This document shows positions 1 through 7,258 of a stretch of 10,606 nucleotides of DNA, piece by piece. A program made the translations under genes and the position numbers. Source of the stretch: Acidimicrobiia bacterium (GTDB lineage: Bacteria; Actinomycetota; Acidimicrobiia; Acidimicrobiales; Ilumatobacteraceae); contig JAUHYJ010000068.1 in assembly GCA_030425785.1 (NCBI GenBank), forward strand, positions 1 to 10,606. Direction: 5' to 3'. The notes under the pieces are model-generated. The model was not told the origin of the DNA. It was given only the letters and a program-made list of their open reading frames with translations, and did no database searches. Numbering within the stretch: position 1 is the first letter of the stretch; each line of letters begins with the position of its first letter.

Positions 1-402
1 CGAGCCGACGGTCACGACGGCCTCGCACTTCAGCCGCTGCGCGACCTCGACCAGGCAGTCGCTGTAGGTGCGCCAGTACAGGTGCGGCTCGACGCCGACG
101 AGCACGACGAGGTCACGGCCACCCTGGCCGCGCACGATGTCGAAGCGGTTCTCGGGCCAGCGGATCACGCGTACCTCGCCCTCGTCGAACTCGACCTGGG
201 GCCGTTCCTGCGTGAAGTCGTAGAACGGGTCGGGGTCGATCTCGGCGACGGTGATCGCCGAGTCGGCCGGTGCCATCCGGTCGACCGCGGCGGTGGCGGC
301 ACCACCGATGTCGAACAGGCCGGTCAGGCCGACCAGCATCACCGGCGCCCGGAGCGGTGCGAGGCCGTCGACCTCGAGCTGGAGGACGTCGTCGGCGTTC
401 AC
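1..402 (-). CDS. PAC2 family protein, C-terminal part outside the window
   Basis: The visible 134 codons read from a GTG start and remain open to the left edge, so the C-terminus is missing. The protein has a hydrophobic strand (PVMLVGLTGLFDIGGAA, near residues 20-36), then ITVAEIDPDPFYDF, a short strand pair around EVRVIRWPENRF, and a second core strand, DLVVLVGVEPH. This order matches PAC2 (proteasome assembly chaperone 2-like) proteins, which are common in actinobacteria and mostly of unknown biochemical role. The GTG at 400-402 is 7 nt after the serC stop, which suggests co-transcription and reinitiation behind serC; there is no clear Shine-Dalgarno site. An internal ATG at the first core strand is an alternative start but would lose conserved-looking sequence. 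The family call comes from pattern recognition and is fairly secure; no specific function can be given. Confidence 0.8.
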   Translation of the reverse strand, partial: MNADDVLQLEVDGLAPLRAPVMLVGLTGLFDIGGAATAAVDRMAPADSAITVAEIDPDPFYDFTQERPQVEFDEGEVRVIRWPENRFDIVRGQGGRDLVVLVGVEPHLYWRTYSDCLVEVAQRLKCEAVVTVGS

Positions 403-409
403 CTGTCGA

Positions 410-1540
410 TCACGTCCCCAGTCTGGCGACGACGTGGTCGATGCACGCGGTCAGTGCCTCGACGTCGGCCGGATCGATGGCGGGGAACATGCCGACCCGC
501 AGCTGGTTGCGGCCGAGTTTGCGGTAGCTGTCGGTGTCGAGGATGCCGTTGGCCCGGAGCGCGGCGTTCACGTCGTCGGCCGCCACCGCGTCGTCGAGGT
601 CGATCGTGGCCACCACCGCGGAGCGCTGGGCCGGGTCGGCCACGAACGGGGTCGTGTAGTCGGTCGCCTCCGCCCAGCCGTACATCGTCGCCGCCGACCG
701 CTCGGACCGCTCGGCGCACCAGTCGAGGCCGCCGTGTTCGTTCATCCAGCGCAGCTGTTCGTCGAGCATGATCAGGGTGGCGACGGCCGGCGTGTTGTAG
801 GTCTGGTTCGACCGGCTGTTCGTCAGGGCGATGCCGAGGTCGAGCGACGCCGGTCGCCAGCGGTCGCTCGCTGCGATGCGTTCGATCCGTTCGACGGCGG
901 CGGGTGAGCAGGCCGCCAGCCACAGCCCACCGTCGGCGGCGAAGCACTTCTGCGGGGCGAAGTAGTACACGTCGACATCGGTCGGGCTCCAGCGAAGCCC
1001 GCCGGCGGCCGACGTGGCGTCGACGGCGACCAACGCACCGTCGTCGGCGCCGATCGGCCGGGTCGGTGTCATCGCGACGCCGGTGGACGTCTCGTTGTGG
1101 GTGAGCGCGTACAGGTCGATGCCGGCCTCGGCGGCGGGTCGCGGGTGCGTGCCGGTCGCGCTCTCGACCACCGATGGCTCGTCGAGGTGGGGCGCCTCGG
1201 CGCACGCGGTCGCGAACTTCGACGAGAACTCGCCGAACACGAGGTGCTGGCTGCGGCGATCGATCAGGCCGAACGTGGCGGCGTCCCAGAAGACGGTGGT
1301 GCCGCCGTTGCCGAGCACGATCTCCCAGCCGTCCGGCAGGCCGAACAGCTCGGTGAGGCCGGCCCGGACGGAGCCGACGAGGCCCTTCACCTGTGGCTTG
1401 CGGTGTGAGGTGCCCATGATCGTGGCCGCGCCCGCCACGATGGCGTCGATCTGTTCCGGGCGGACCTTCGACGGACCGCATCCGAAGCGGCCGTCGGCGG
1501 GCAGCAGGTCGGGAGGGATCTGGATGTCCTGGGGCGTCAC
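410..1540 (-). CDS. serC: Phosphoserine aminotransferase, mycobacterial type
   Basis: SerC is a cytoplasmic PLP enzyme that converts 3-phosphohydroxypyruvate plus glutamate to phosphoserine in serine synthesis; it can also act in pyridoxal phosphate synthesis. The 376-residue product has FGCGPSK at 19-25, GTSHRK at 43-48, a cofactor phosphate loop [12 protein letters not shown] from residue 76, VDATSAAGG from 173 with Asp174 for the pyridine nitrogen, and the PLP lysine Lys198 in FAPQKCFA. The C-terminal domain holds [17 protein letters not shown]. Length and motifs fit the actinobacterial SerC group rather than the shorter E. coli type. I chose GTG 1538-1540 because the open frame further upstream is arginine-rich and unlike the family. 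A CATGCT hexamer 6 nt before the GTG could be a -10 element of a leaderless transcript. The gene diverges from the plus-strand aminotransferase and precedes a PAC2 gene by 7 nt. Confidence 0.96.
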   Translation of the reverse strand: MTPQDIQIPPDLLPADGRFGCGPSKVRPEQIDAIVAGAATIMGTSHRKPQVKGLVGSVRAGLTELFGLPDGWEIVLGNGGTTVFWDAATFGLIDRRSQHLVFGEFSSKFATACAEAPHLDEPSVVESATGTHPRPAAEAGIDLYALTHNETSTGVAMTPTRPIGADDGALVAVDATSAAGGLRWSPTDVDVYYFAPQKCFAADGGLWLAACSPAAVERIERIAASDRWRPASLDLGIALTNSRSNQTYNTPAVATLIMLDEQLRWMNEHGGLDWCAERSERSAATMYGWAEATDYTTPFVADPAQRSAVVATIDLDDAVAADDVNAALRANGILDTDSYRKLGRNQLRVGMFPAIDPADVEALTACIDHVVARLGT

Positions 1541-1546
1541 GTCGAC

Positions 1547-1552
1547 AGCATG
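1547..1552 (-). promoter_or_regulatory. Possible -10 element for serC
   Basis: On the minus strand this reads CATGCT, preceded by TGC (an extended -10 pattern) and followed by 6 nt and the serC GTG. This spacing would place the transcript start at or beside the start codon, giving a leaderless mRNA. No convincing -35 was found. The call rests on spacing and on similar hexamers before other starts in this window, so it is weak. Confidence 0.3.
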
Positions 1553-1633
1553 GCAGCGGACCGCGGCCTTCCCACCGCCGGTTGGTGCTTTGTCGCCCGA
1601 CTCGAACGGTCCACGCCCGCGACGCCGCCGGAA

Positions 1634-1648
1634 CACCTGGAACAGGTG
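1634..1648. promoter_or_regulatory. Perfect inverted repeat in the serC/aminotransferase divergent region
   Basis: The sequence is CACCTG-GAA-CAGGTG, two perfect 6-bp arms around a 3-bp centre. It lies within the 155-bp gap between the divergent serC and aminotransferase genes, 48 bp before the aminotransferase start and about 94 bp before the serC start. Position and symmetry are those of a dimeric repressor or activator site that could control both genes. No regulator is identifiable and no second copy was noticed in the window. Operator function is inference. Confidence 0.35.
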
Positions 1649-1695
1649 CAAACGGATCGGGTATTCGACCTGATTTCGTGGCACGCTGTGGAACC

Positions 1696-2886
1696 GTGAA
1701 GAGAGTCTCCCAACGCCTCGCATCGATCGCCCCCTCGGCCACCCTCGCCGTCGACGCCAAGGCCAAGGCCATGAAGGCGGCCGGCGAGAACGTGATCGGC
1801 TTCGGCGCCGGCGAACCCGACTTCCCGACGCCGGACCACATCGTCGAGGCGGCCGTCGCAGCGTGCTACGACCCGAAGAACCACCGGTACACGCCCGCCG
1901 GTGGCCTGCCCGAGCTCAAGGAGGCGATCGTCGCCAAGACGATGCGCGACTCGGGCTTCGCGTGCGAGCCGGGCCAGGTCGTCGTGACCAACGGCGGCAA
2001 GCACGCGGTGTTCTCGGCCTTCGCCGCGCTCTGCGATCCGGGTGACGAGGTCATCGTGCCGGCCCCGTACTGGACGACCTACCCCGAGGCGATCACGCTC
2101 GCCGGAGGCGTTCCGGTGGTGGTCGACACCACCGACGACACCGGCTTCAAGGTCACGATCGACCAGCTCGACGCCGCCAAGACCGACCGCACCAAGGTGT
2201 TGCTGTTCGTCAGCCCCGACAACCCGTCGGGCGCGATCTACGACCCGGCCGAGGTCGAGGCGATCGGCCGCTGGGCGCTCGACAACGACGTGTGGGTCGT
2301 CACCGACGAGATCTACGAGCACCTCGTCTACGGCGACCACGAGTTCGCCTCGATGCCCACCCTCGTGCCCGAGCTCGCCGATCAGTGCGTCGTGCTGAAC
2401 GGCGTCGCGAAGACGTACGCCATGACCGGATGGCGGGTCGGCTGGCTCATCGGTCCGACCGACGTGGCCAAGGCGTGCACCAACTTCCAGAGTCACGCGA
2501 CCTCGAACGTGGCGAACGTGGCCCAGCGGGCGGCGATCGCGGCCGTGTCGGGCCCGCTCGACGACGTGGTGATGATGCGCGAGGCGTTCACCCGCCGCGG
2601 CACGACGATGCACGGGCTGCTCAACGACATCGACGGCGTGACCTGCATCGAACCACAGGGCGCGTTCTACTGCTTCCCGAACATGTCAGGGCTGCTCGGC
2701 CGGGACCTCGGCGGCGCGGTGGCGAACTCGACGCTCGAGCTCGCCGACCTCGTCCTCGACCGCGCCAAGGTGGCCTTCGTGCCCGGCGAGGCGTTCGGCG
2801 CGCCCGGCTACGCGCGCTTCAGCTTCGCGCTCGGTGACGACGACCTCGCCGAGGGCATCGGCCGCATCGCCGACCTCGCCGGCTGA
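1696..2886 (+). CDS. Class I pyridoxal phosphate aminotransferase, aspartate aminotransferase-like
   Basis: The 396-residue protein is a cytoplasmic fold-type I PLP transaminase of the Iγ (bacterial AspC/AAT) group. It probably exchanges amino groups between aspartate, or related amino acids, and 2-oxoglutarate. Visible family marks are [12 protein letters not shown] (35-46), [17 protein letters not shown] (62-78), the aromatic stacking segment [10 protein letters not shown] (122-131), Asn175 in SPDNPSG, Asp204 and Tyr207 in TDEIYEHL, the PLP lysine Lys239 in [15 protein letters not shown], and Arg374 in ARFSFA for the substrate carboxylate. The GTG at 1696 was chosen because homology-like sequence starts there ([13 protein letters not shown]), while the 38 codons upstream look non-coding. 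Only a weak GGA lies before it, and CACGCT ends 8 nt upstream. The exact amino acid substrate cannot be fixed from sequence; aspartate, aromatic amino acids or prephenate are possible. Confidence 0.94.
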   Translation: MKRVSQRLASIAPSATLAVDAKAKAMKAAGENVIGFGAGEPDFPTPDHIVEAAVAACYDPKNHRYTPAGGLPELKEAIVAKTMRDSGFACEPGQVVVTNGGKHAVFSAFAALCDPGDEVIVPAPYWTTYPEAITLAGGVPVVVDTTDDTGFKVTIDQLDAAKTDRTKVLLFVSPDNPSGAIYDPAEVEAIGRWALDNDVWVVTDEIYEHLVYGDHEFASMPTLVPELADQCVVLNGVAKTYAMTGWRVGWLIGPTDVAKACTNFQSHATSNVANVAQRAAIAAVSGPLDDVVMMREAFTRRGTTMHGLLNDIDGVTCIEPQGAFYCFPNMSGLLGRDLGGAVANSTLELADLVLDRAKVAFVPGEAFGAPGYARFSFALGDDDLAEGIGRIADLAG

Positions 2887-2899
2887 CGCGCCGACCGGG

Positions 2900-2928
2900 T
2901 CGACACGGCCCGGCCCGCACGTCAGACT
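2900..2928 (+). promoter_or_regulatory. Probable promoter of the MalK-type ATPase gene
   Basis: TCGACA at 2900-2905 differs from the consensus -35 TTGACA by one base. A spacer of exactly 17 nt follows, then CAGACT at 2923-2928 as a -10 of the TANNNT class with one mismatch. The ATG at 2935 is 6 nt later, so the transcript would start at or next to the start codon and be leaderless. The 48-bp gap also holds CCGGG-N9-CCCGG (2895-2913), a weak hairpin overlapping the -35. The promoter call is inference from sequence alone. Confidence 0.5.
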
Positions 2929-2934
2929 GCAGGC

Positions 2935-4113
2935 ATGGTGACGATCCGTCTCGAGCGGGTCGCGAAGACCTTCGGCGACCATGCCGCCGTCGACGGCGTC
3001 GACCTGACGATCGGCGACGGCGAGTTCTTCGTCCTGCTCGGGCCATCGGGTTGCGGCAAGACGACGATCCTGCGGATGATCGCCGGGCTCGAGGAACCGA
3101 CGGGGGGCGACATCACCGTCGACGGGGTCTCGGTGACGCATCTCGAGACCCGCCGTCGGCACCTCGGCATGCTGTTCCAGCAGAGCGCGCTGTATCCGCA
3201 CCTGACCGTGCGCGACAACATCGGCTTCCCGCTCAAGATGGCGGGGGTCCGCCAGCGCGAGATCACCAGAGCCGTGGACGACCTCGCTGCCTCGGTGGGG
3301 CTCGCCCACGTGCTCGACGTCCGCCCGCGGCGGCTCTCGGGTGGGATGCAGCAGCGGGCGGCGCTGGCCCGTGCGGTCATCCGGTCGCCCGAGCTGCTGC
3401 TCATGGACGAACCGATGTCGAACCTCGACGCCAAGCTGCGCACCCACCTGCGCGCCGAGCTCGCGGTGCTGCAGCGCTCGCTCAGTGCCACGGCGGTGTA
3501 CGTGACCCACGACCAGGTCGAGGCGATGGCGCTCGCCGACCGCATCGCCGTCGTGCGCGCCGGGCGCATCGAGCAGTGCGGTGCGCCGATGGATCTCTAC
3601 CTCCACCCGGCCTCCGCGTTCGTCGCGACGTTCGTCGGCACCCCACCCACGCATCTGTTCGCGGCCCGGCTCGCAGCGACGGCCGGCGGCGTCGAGGCGG
3701 TCACGCCGGCGGGCCCGATCGCGCTCGGACAGCGGCGCCACCTCGCCGAACACGCCGGCCGCCCGGTCGCCGTCGGCATCCGACCCGAGGGCGTGCGCGT
3801 CGTCGAACGCGCCGCCGGAGTCGGCGGAGCGATCCGCGCCGAGGTGGTCGGTTCGGTGTCGGTCGGCGACCACCACGAGCTGTCGGTGGCGCTGGCAGCC
3901 TCCCCGGTCGCCGCCGATCCGCTGCCGACCGTCGGCGACGACGAGGTGACGACCCTGGTCGTGCCGTCTCCCGATGCCCACGACGTCGATCTGTGGCGCC
4001 CGATCTCGCTCGAGATCGACCCCGACCGCGTGATCCTCTTCGACCTCGACACCGGCGACGCCCTCGACGCCGACCCCGCCAGTCGACCAACCCGTGAACT
4101 CCGGACCGCCTGA
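2935..4113 (+). CDS. MalK/UgpC/MsiK-type carbohydrate ABC transporter ATPase, without neighbouring permeases
   Basis: This 392-residue cytoplasmic ATPase belongs to the CUT1 sugar-importer group. The nucleotide-binding domain has Walker A GPSGCGKTT (36-44), Q-loop FQQ (81-83), signature LSGGMQQR (134-141), Walker B LLLMDEP (154-160), a D-loop SNLDAK and H-loop His192 in VTHD. The C-terminal third (about 240-370) is a TOBE/OB regulatory domain with the MalK-like GIRPEGV at 281-287. Length and domain order are complete for the family. No membrane components or solute-binding protein are present on either side, so it may energise importers encoded elsewhere, as MsiK does in Streptomyces. The ATG at 2935 begins the family sequence directly. 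A kinase-like gene follows and may be co-transcribed. The imported substrate cannot be told from this gene. Confidence 0.95.
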   Translation: MVTIRLERVAKTFGDHAAVDGVDLTIGDGEFFVLLGPSGCGKTTILRMIAGLEEPTGGDITVDGVSVTHLETRRRHLGMLFQQSALYPHLTVRDNIGFPLKMAGVRQREITRAVDDLAASVGLAHVLDVRPRRLSGGMQQRAALARAVIRSPELLLMDEPMSNLDAKLRTHLRAELAVLQRSLSATAVYVTHDQVEAMALADRIAVVRAGRIEQCGAPMDLYLHPASAFVATFVGTPPTHLFAARLAATAGGVEAVTPAGPIALGQRRHLAEHAGRPVAVGIRPEGVRVVERAAGVGGAIRAEVVGSVSVGDHHELSVALAASPVAADPLPTVGDDEVTTLVVPSPDAHDVDLWRPISLEIDPDRVILFDLDTGDALDADPASRPTRELRTA

Positions 4114-4162
4114 CGCAGTCCGGAGCCCACGCGGTCGCGGGTGTGTGCGCGAAGCTCTCGGC

Positions 4163-5224
4163 GTGGACGACCTCGAACTCCGTCACCGGCGGGCCGTCGA
4201 GCAGGCGTGGGCCGACTTCGACGACCCGCGTGACGTGACCGGGATCGAGGAGCGGAGCGCGATGGTGTCGACGAACCGCGTGTACCGGCTCGTGCTCGCC
4301 GACGGCACGTCGGTGTTCGCGAAGTCGTCGAACTACGGGTCGTTCTTCCTGTTCGCCGAGGATCACGACCGGCTCGATCGCGTCAATCGGCTCCTCGCCG
4401 GCGGACGATACGGCGACTTCCTCGCGAACGCCCTGCACACCGCCGACGGCCGGCCGTACGTGTGGTACGACGGCGAGACCTGGGTGGTGTTCTACGCCGA
4501 GATCGCGATCGGTCACGGCCTGCCCCGGCGGCTGTCCGACGCCCAGGTCCAACGGCTCGGTCACGAGCTGGCGTCGTTCCATCTCGCGTGCGCCGAGATC
4601 GCACCGCAGATCCCACCACCGTCGAAGACGGCGAAGTCCGACGCCGTCAACCTGTACGAACGGCTCGCCTCGCGCAATGCCCACGACGAGTTCGGGCTCG
4701 ACCAGAGCCGCATCGACCTCGTGCGTCGTCACACCCACCGGTTCCTGATGGCGGTCCACGAGTCGGGCTACGACACCTGGACGAAGATGCCCGTGCTCAT
4801 CGACTGGAACCTCGGCAACTTCTCGGTCCAGTACGGCGAGGACGACGCCGACTTCACCCTGTTCAGCCGGTGGGACTACGACTGGTTCCGCATCGAGTCA
4901 CGCCTGCTCGACTTCTACTTCCTCTCCCGTGTCTCGTCGTCCACCGGCGACCGCTCGGTGTGGACGTACGGTTCGCACACCCTCCTCGAACCGCGGTTCC
5001 GGCTGTTCCTCGACGCGTACCACCAGGTGTTCCCGCTCACGGCGGACGAGGTGCTGTTCCTGAAAGAGGCGTACCGGTTCTTCCTGTTGAACTACGTCGT
5101 CCGCGAGGGGCGGCACTTCTTCCGGTACGAGTTCTGGCAGCACTTGATGCACGACGCGGTCGACGTCCAGCTCCCGGAGCTCGACGCCCTCGACCTCACG
5201 TCGCTGCTGTCCGTCGTCGACTGA
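4163..5224 (+). CDS. Probable phosphotransferase with aminoglycoside/choline kinase-like fold
   Basis: From GTG 4163 the product has 353 residues. Features suggest an APH/ChoK-like kinase. STNRVYRLVLADG and VFAKSS (37-56) resemble the N-lobe β-strands, with Lys54 as possible ATP-binding lysine. LIDWNLGNFSV (212-222) has the catalytic-loop spacing D-x4-N (Asp214, Asn219), though the usual His-Gly before Asp is Leu-Ile. WDYDWFRIESRLLDF (237-251) resembles the metal-binding Asp region. The C-terminal half is rich in aromatic residues. No signal peptide or membrane segment is seen. An upstream in-frame ATG at 4094 would overlap the ATPase gene by 20 nt and add 23 residues, and GTG 4145 is also possible; I preferred 4163 because the extension is Arg/Gly/Pro-rich. 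It follows the sugar-transporter ATPase and may act on an imported compound, but the substrate is unknown. Confidence 0.65.
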   Translation: MDDLELRHRRAVEQAWADFDDPRDVTGIEERSAMVSTNRVYRLVLADGTSVFAKSSNYGSFFLFAEDHDRLDRVNRLLAGGRYGDFLANALHTADGRPYVWYDGETWVVFYAEIAIGHGLPRRLSDAQVQRLGHELASFHLACAEIAPQIPPPSKTAKSDAVNLYERLASRNAHDEFGLDQSRIDLVRRHTHRFLMAVHESGYDTWTKMPVLIDWNLGNFSVQYGEDDADFTLFSRWDYDWFRIESRLLDFYFLSRVSSSTGDRSVWTYGSHTLLEPRFRLFLDAYHQVFPLTADEVLFLKEAYRFFLLNYVVREGRHFFRYEFWQHLMHDAVDVQLPELDALDLTSLLSVVD

Positions 5225-5251
5225 TGCTGCCGACCGGTCGCCGGCGCGCGC

Positions 5252-5824
5252 TCAGGTCAGCGCATGCTCGTTGCGGGTGAGCAGCCGCTTGATGTTGCCG
5301 AGGTGCCGCGCCATGACGAGGATGCAGATGCCGATCGTCGCCAGCACCTCCCATGCCTCCTGGCGGACGATCCCGACGCCGACGGGCAGCAGCGCCACGA
5401 TGACGATCGAGGCGAGCGACGCCTTCTTGCTGAGTCTCGAGATCACGGCCCACAGGCCGACCAGCACGACGAACACCACCGGCGACAGCACCGCGAACAC
5501 CCCGCCGCCGGTCGCGACGCCCTTGCCGCCGCGGAGCCGGTTCCAGATCGGGAACACGTGGCCGACGACCGCGAGCGCACCGAACACGTAGCCGGCGGGT
5601 CGACCGTCGACCACCAGCCCCAGCCCGGCAGCGAGCGCACCCTTGGCGGCGTCGAGGACGAACACCCAGACGCCCTTGCGCCATCCGAGGACGCGAGTGA
5701 CGTTCGAGGCGCCGGGGTTTCCCGAGCCGACCGTCCGGATGTCGACCCCGTTCGCCCGGGCCACGAGCGACGCACTCGGGAACGTCCCGAGCAGGTACGC
5801 GACCAGGGCGAGCGACCAGGCCAT
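5252..5824 (-). CDS. plsY: Acyl-phosphate:glycerol-3-phosphate acyltransferase PlsY
   Basis: PlsY is a polytopic inner-membrane enzyme that transfers the acyl group of acyl-phosphate to glycerol-3-phosphate, the first acylation in phospholipid synthesis. The 190-residue product is of normal length. It shows the three conserved cytoplasmic motifs: GSGNPGASNVTR (33-44), GHVFPIWNRLRGGKGVATGGG (88-108) and RHLGNIKRLL (173-182). Hydrophobic helices lie near 3-21, 51-70, 77-94, 108-128 and 138-172. ATG 5822-5824 is 5 nt after the mftC stop, and no good Shine-Dalgarno site precedes it, so translation is likely coupled to mftC. It is the last gene of a minus-strand run and converges with the kinase-like gene. 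Its place directly behind mycofactocin genes is unusual. The enzyme assignment is secure; any role linked to mycofactocin is conjecture. Confidence 0.95.
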   Translation of the reverse strand: MAWSLALVAYLLGTFPSASLVARANGVDIRTVGSGNPGASNVTRVLGWRKGVWVFVLDAAKGALAAGLGLVVDGRPAGYVFGALAVVGHVFPIWNRLRGGKGVATGGGVFAVLSPVVFVVLVGLWAVISRLSKKASLASIVIVALLPVGVGIVRQEAWEVLATIGICILVMARHLGNIKRLLTRNEHALT

Positions 5825-5829
5825 GACGG

Positions 5830-6966
5830 CTACTTGCGCACGAGCGCGACCGGGACGGGACGTGCCGGCTTCGAGTGGTCGGCCATCGGGCGTGGCGCGT
5901 CGGCGCGGTCGACCGCGGCGAGCGCTGCTTCGCCCTCGCCGCCGACACACTCGGGGTCGGGCCCGTCGAGCGGCAGCCCGGTGAAGAACTTTGCCGCCAT
6001 GCAACCGCCCTGGCACGCGTCGTACGAGCCGCACGACGCGCACGCGCCCGCCGACTGCGGCTGGCGCAGATCGTGGAAGAGCTCGCTGTGCCGCCAGATG
6101 TGGGCGAAGCCGCCGTCGTCGCGCACGTTGCCCGCGTGGAACTCGTCGTGGATGACGAAGGGGCACGCGTAGACGTCGCCGACGGGATCGATCAGGCAGA
6201 CGACGCGGCCGGCGCCGCAGAGGTTGAGCCCGGGCAGGTTCTCGTCGCCGAGCGCGTTCAGGTGGAAGAACGAGTCGCCGGTCAGGACGCGATCACCCTT
6301 GGCGAGCAGCCACTGGTAGATCTGGCGCTGCTGGGCGTCGGTGGGGTGCAGGTCGTGCCAGGCGTCGGCCCCGCGTCCCGACGGCCGGAGCCGGGTGATA
6401 CGGAGCTGGGCGCCGTACTGGTCGGCAAGCGCCTGGAACTCGTCGAGCTGATCGACGTTGTGGCGGGTGACGACGACCGAGATCTTGAACGGACCGTTGC
6501 GCTCGACGAAACCGGCGTCGCGCAGGTGCCCCATCGCCCGGATCGCCGTGTCGTACGACCCCGGGCCACGCACGGCGTCGTTGGTGACCGCGTCGGTGCC
6601 GTCGAGGCTGATCTGGATGTCGAGGTAGTCGAGCGCCGTCAGCCGACGCGCCTTGTCGGCGTCGATGAACGCACCGTTGGTCGAGAACTTGACGCCGATG
6701 CCGAGCCCGATCGAGTACTCGACCAGCTCGAAGAAGTCGCGCCGGATCATCGGCTCGCCGCCGCCGATGTTGATGTAGAAGACCTGGAGCCGGTGCAGCT
6801 CGTCGAGCACCGCCTTGGCCTCGTCGGTCGTGAGCTCACGGGGGTCGCGCCGCCCCGACGACGACAGGCAGTGCACGCACTCGAGGTTGCAGGCGTACGT
6901 GAGCTCCCACGTCAGGCAGATCGGTGCGTCGAGTCCGCCCTTGAGCTGGTCAACGAGTGCGGTCAC
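5830..6966 (-). CDS. mftC: Mycofactocin radical SAM maturase MftC
   Basis: MftC is a radical SAM/SPASM enzyme that oxidatively decarboxylates the C-terminal tyrosine of MftA and then cross-links it to the preceding valine. The 378-residue product has the radical SAM cluster motif as Cys26, Cys30 and Cys33 (CNLECVHC), GGGEP at 68-72, and a SPASM domain with cysteines at about 250, 257, 268, 309, 312, 318, 322 and 340 for auxiliary Fe-S clusters. The tail carries the ADHS-type segment seen in MftC proteins. GTG 6964-6966 was chosen: GGAG sits 7 nt upstream, the family sequence (TALVDQLKGGLDAPICLTWELT) begins there, and the frame upstream is low-complexity Ser/Arg/Thr. It overlaps mftB by 17 nt and leads into plsY after 5 nt. 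SAM, a reductant and MftB are needed as partners. Confidence 0.97.
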   Translation of the reverse strand: MTALVDQLKGGLDAPICLTWELTYACNLECVHCLSSSGRRDPRELTTDEAKAVLDELHRLQVFYINIGGGEPMIRRDFFELVEYSIGLGIGVKFSTNGAFIDADKARRLTALDYLDIQISLDGTDAVTNDAVRGPGSYDTAIRAMGHLRDAGFVERNGPFKISVVVTRHNVDQLDEFQALADQYGAQLRITRLRPSGRGADAWHDLHPTDAQQRQIYQWLLAKGDRVLTGDSFFHLNALGDENLPGLNLCGAGRVVCLIDPVGDVYACPFVIHDEFHAGNVRDDGGFAHIWRHSELFHDLRQPQSAGACASCGSYDACQGGCMAAKFFTGLPLDGPDPECVGGEGEAALAAVDRADAPRPMADHSKPARPVPVALVRK

Positions 6967-7258
6967 AGAGCATCTCCGAGTCGAGCAGGGACGCGATGGC
7001 CGTCGCGAAGGCGCCGTGGCGTTCGGGTGGGATCCGGCACGCCGTGAGCGCTGCGACGACGGTGTCGTGGTCGTCGAGCGATTCGACGACACGGACGAGA
7101 TCGACGTGCTTGAGGAACACGAGCCGACGGGTGTCGTAGTGGTACGCGAGTGCTCCGAACGGCTCGGGTCGAAGCGCGACCTGGGGATGCAGCGCGAGCG
7201 AGCGATCGAGCACCGGGTGGTCGGCGGTGACGGTCACGGATCGCTCAGTAGACGCCAC
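6950..7258 (-). CDS. mftB: Mycofactocin precursor-binding chaperone MftB
   Basis: MftB is a small PqqD-like RiPP recognition element that binds the MftA leader and presents it to MftC. The 102-residue product contains the family core LHPQVALRPEPFGALAYHYDTRRLVFLK (residues 23-50), followed by helical segments (DLVRVVESL; a DHDTVVAALTACRIP stretch; AFATAIASLLDSEML). Length is usual for MftB. The GTG at 7256-7258 lies inside the last codons of mftA, giving a 14-nt overlap; a second in-frame GTG at 7235-7237 is a possible alternative start. Neither has a clear Shine-Dalgarno site, so translation probably depends on ribosomes finishing mftA. The gene also overlaps mftC by 17 nt. Family and context agree, so the call is confident; only the exact start is open. 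Confidence 0.94.
   Translation of the reverse strand: MASTERSVTVTADHPVLDRSLALHPQVALRPEPFGALAYHYDTRRLVFLKHVDLVRVVESLDDHDTVVAALTACRIPPERHGAFATAIASLLDSEMLCDRTR
6974..6977 (-). promoter_or_regulatory. Shine-Dalgarno site of mftC
   Basis: On the minus strand GGAG lies 7 nt before the mftC GTG at 6966 and inside the 3' end of mftB. It is one of the few clear ribosome binding sites in this window and decides the mftC start against the upstream open frame. Confidence 0.65.

Noticed and set aside
1537..2613. Long minus-strand open frame opposite the class I aminotransferase
   Set aside because: It is rich in Arg, Val, Gly and His with no domain, and it lies antisense to a gene with full PLP transaminase motifs. 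Such shadows are expected in GC-rich DNA.
2895..2913. Hairpin CCGGG-N9-CCCGG as terminator of the class I aminotransferase gene
   Set aside because: The stem is only 5 bp, the loop is 9 nt, and no T-tract follows; it overlaps a better promoter candidate.
2686..3981. Long minus-strand open frame opposite the MalK-type ATPase
   Set aside because: It has Arg/His/Asp-rich low-complexity content and no motif; the plus strand carries complete ABC motifs.
5225..5251. Bidirectional terminator between the convergent kinase-like gene and plsY
   Set aside because: The 27-nt gap is GC-rich with a short CGACCGGTCG palindrome, but there is no good looped stem and no T-tract on either side.
5875..7047. 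Long plus-strand open frame opposite mftC and mftB
   Set aside because: It lies antisense to certain mycofactocin genes, and its composition is typical of a GC-rich shadow frame.
6967..7092. N-terminal extension of the MftC frame by 42 codons
   Set aside because: The extension is Ser/Thr/Arg low-complexity and overlaps most of mftB in another phase. The GTG at 6966 has GGAG upstream and starts the family sequence.
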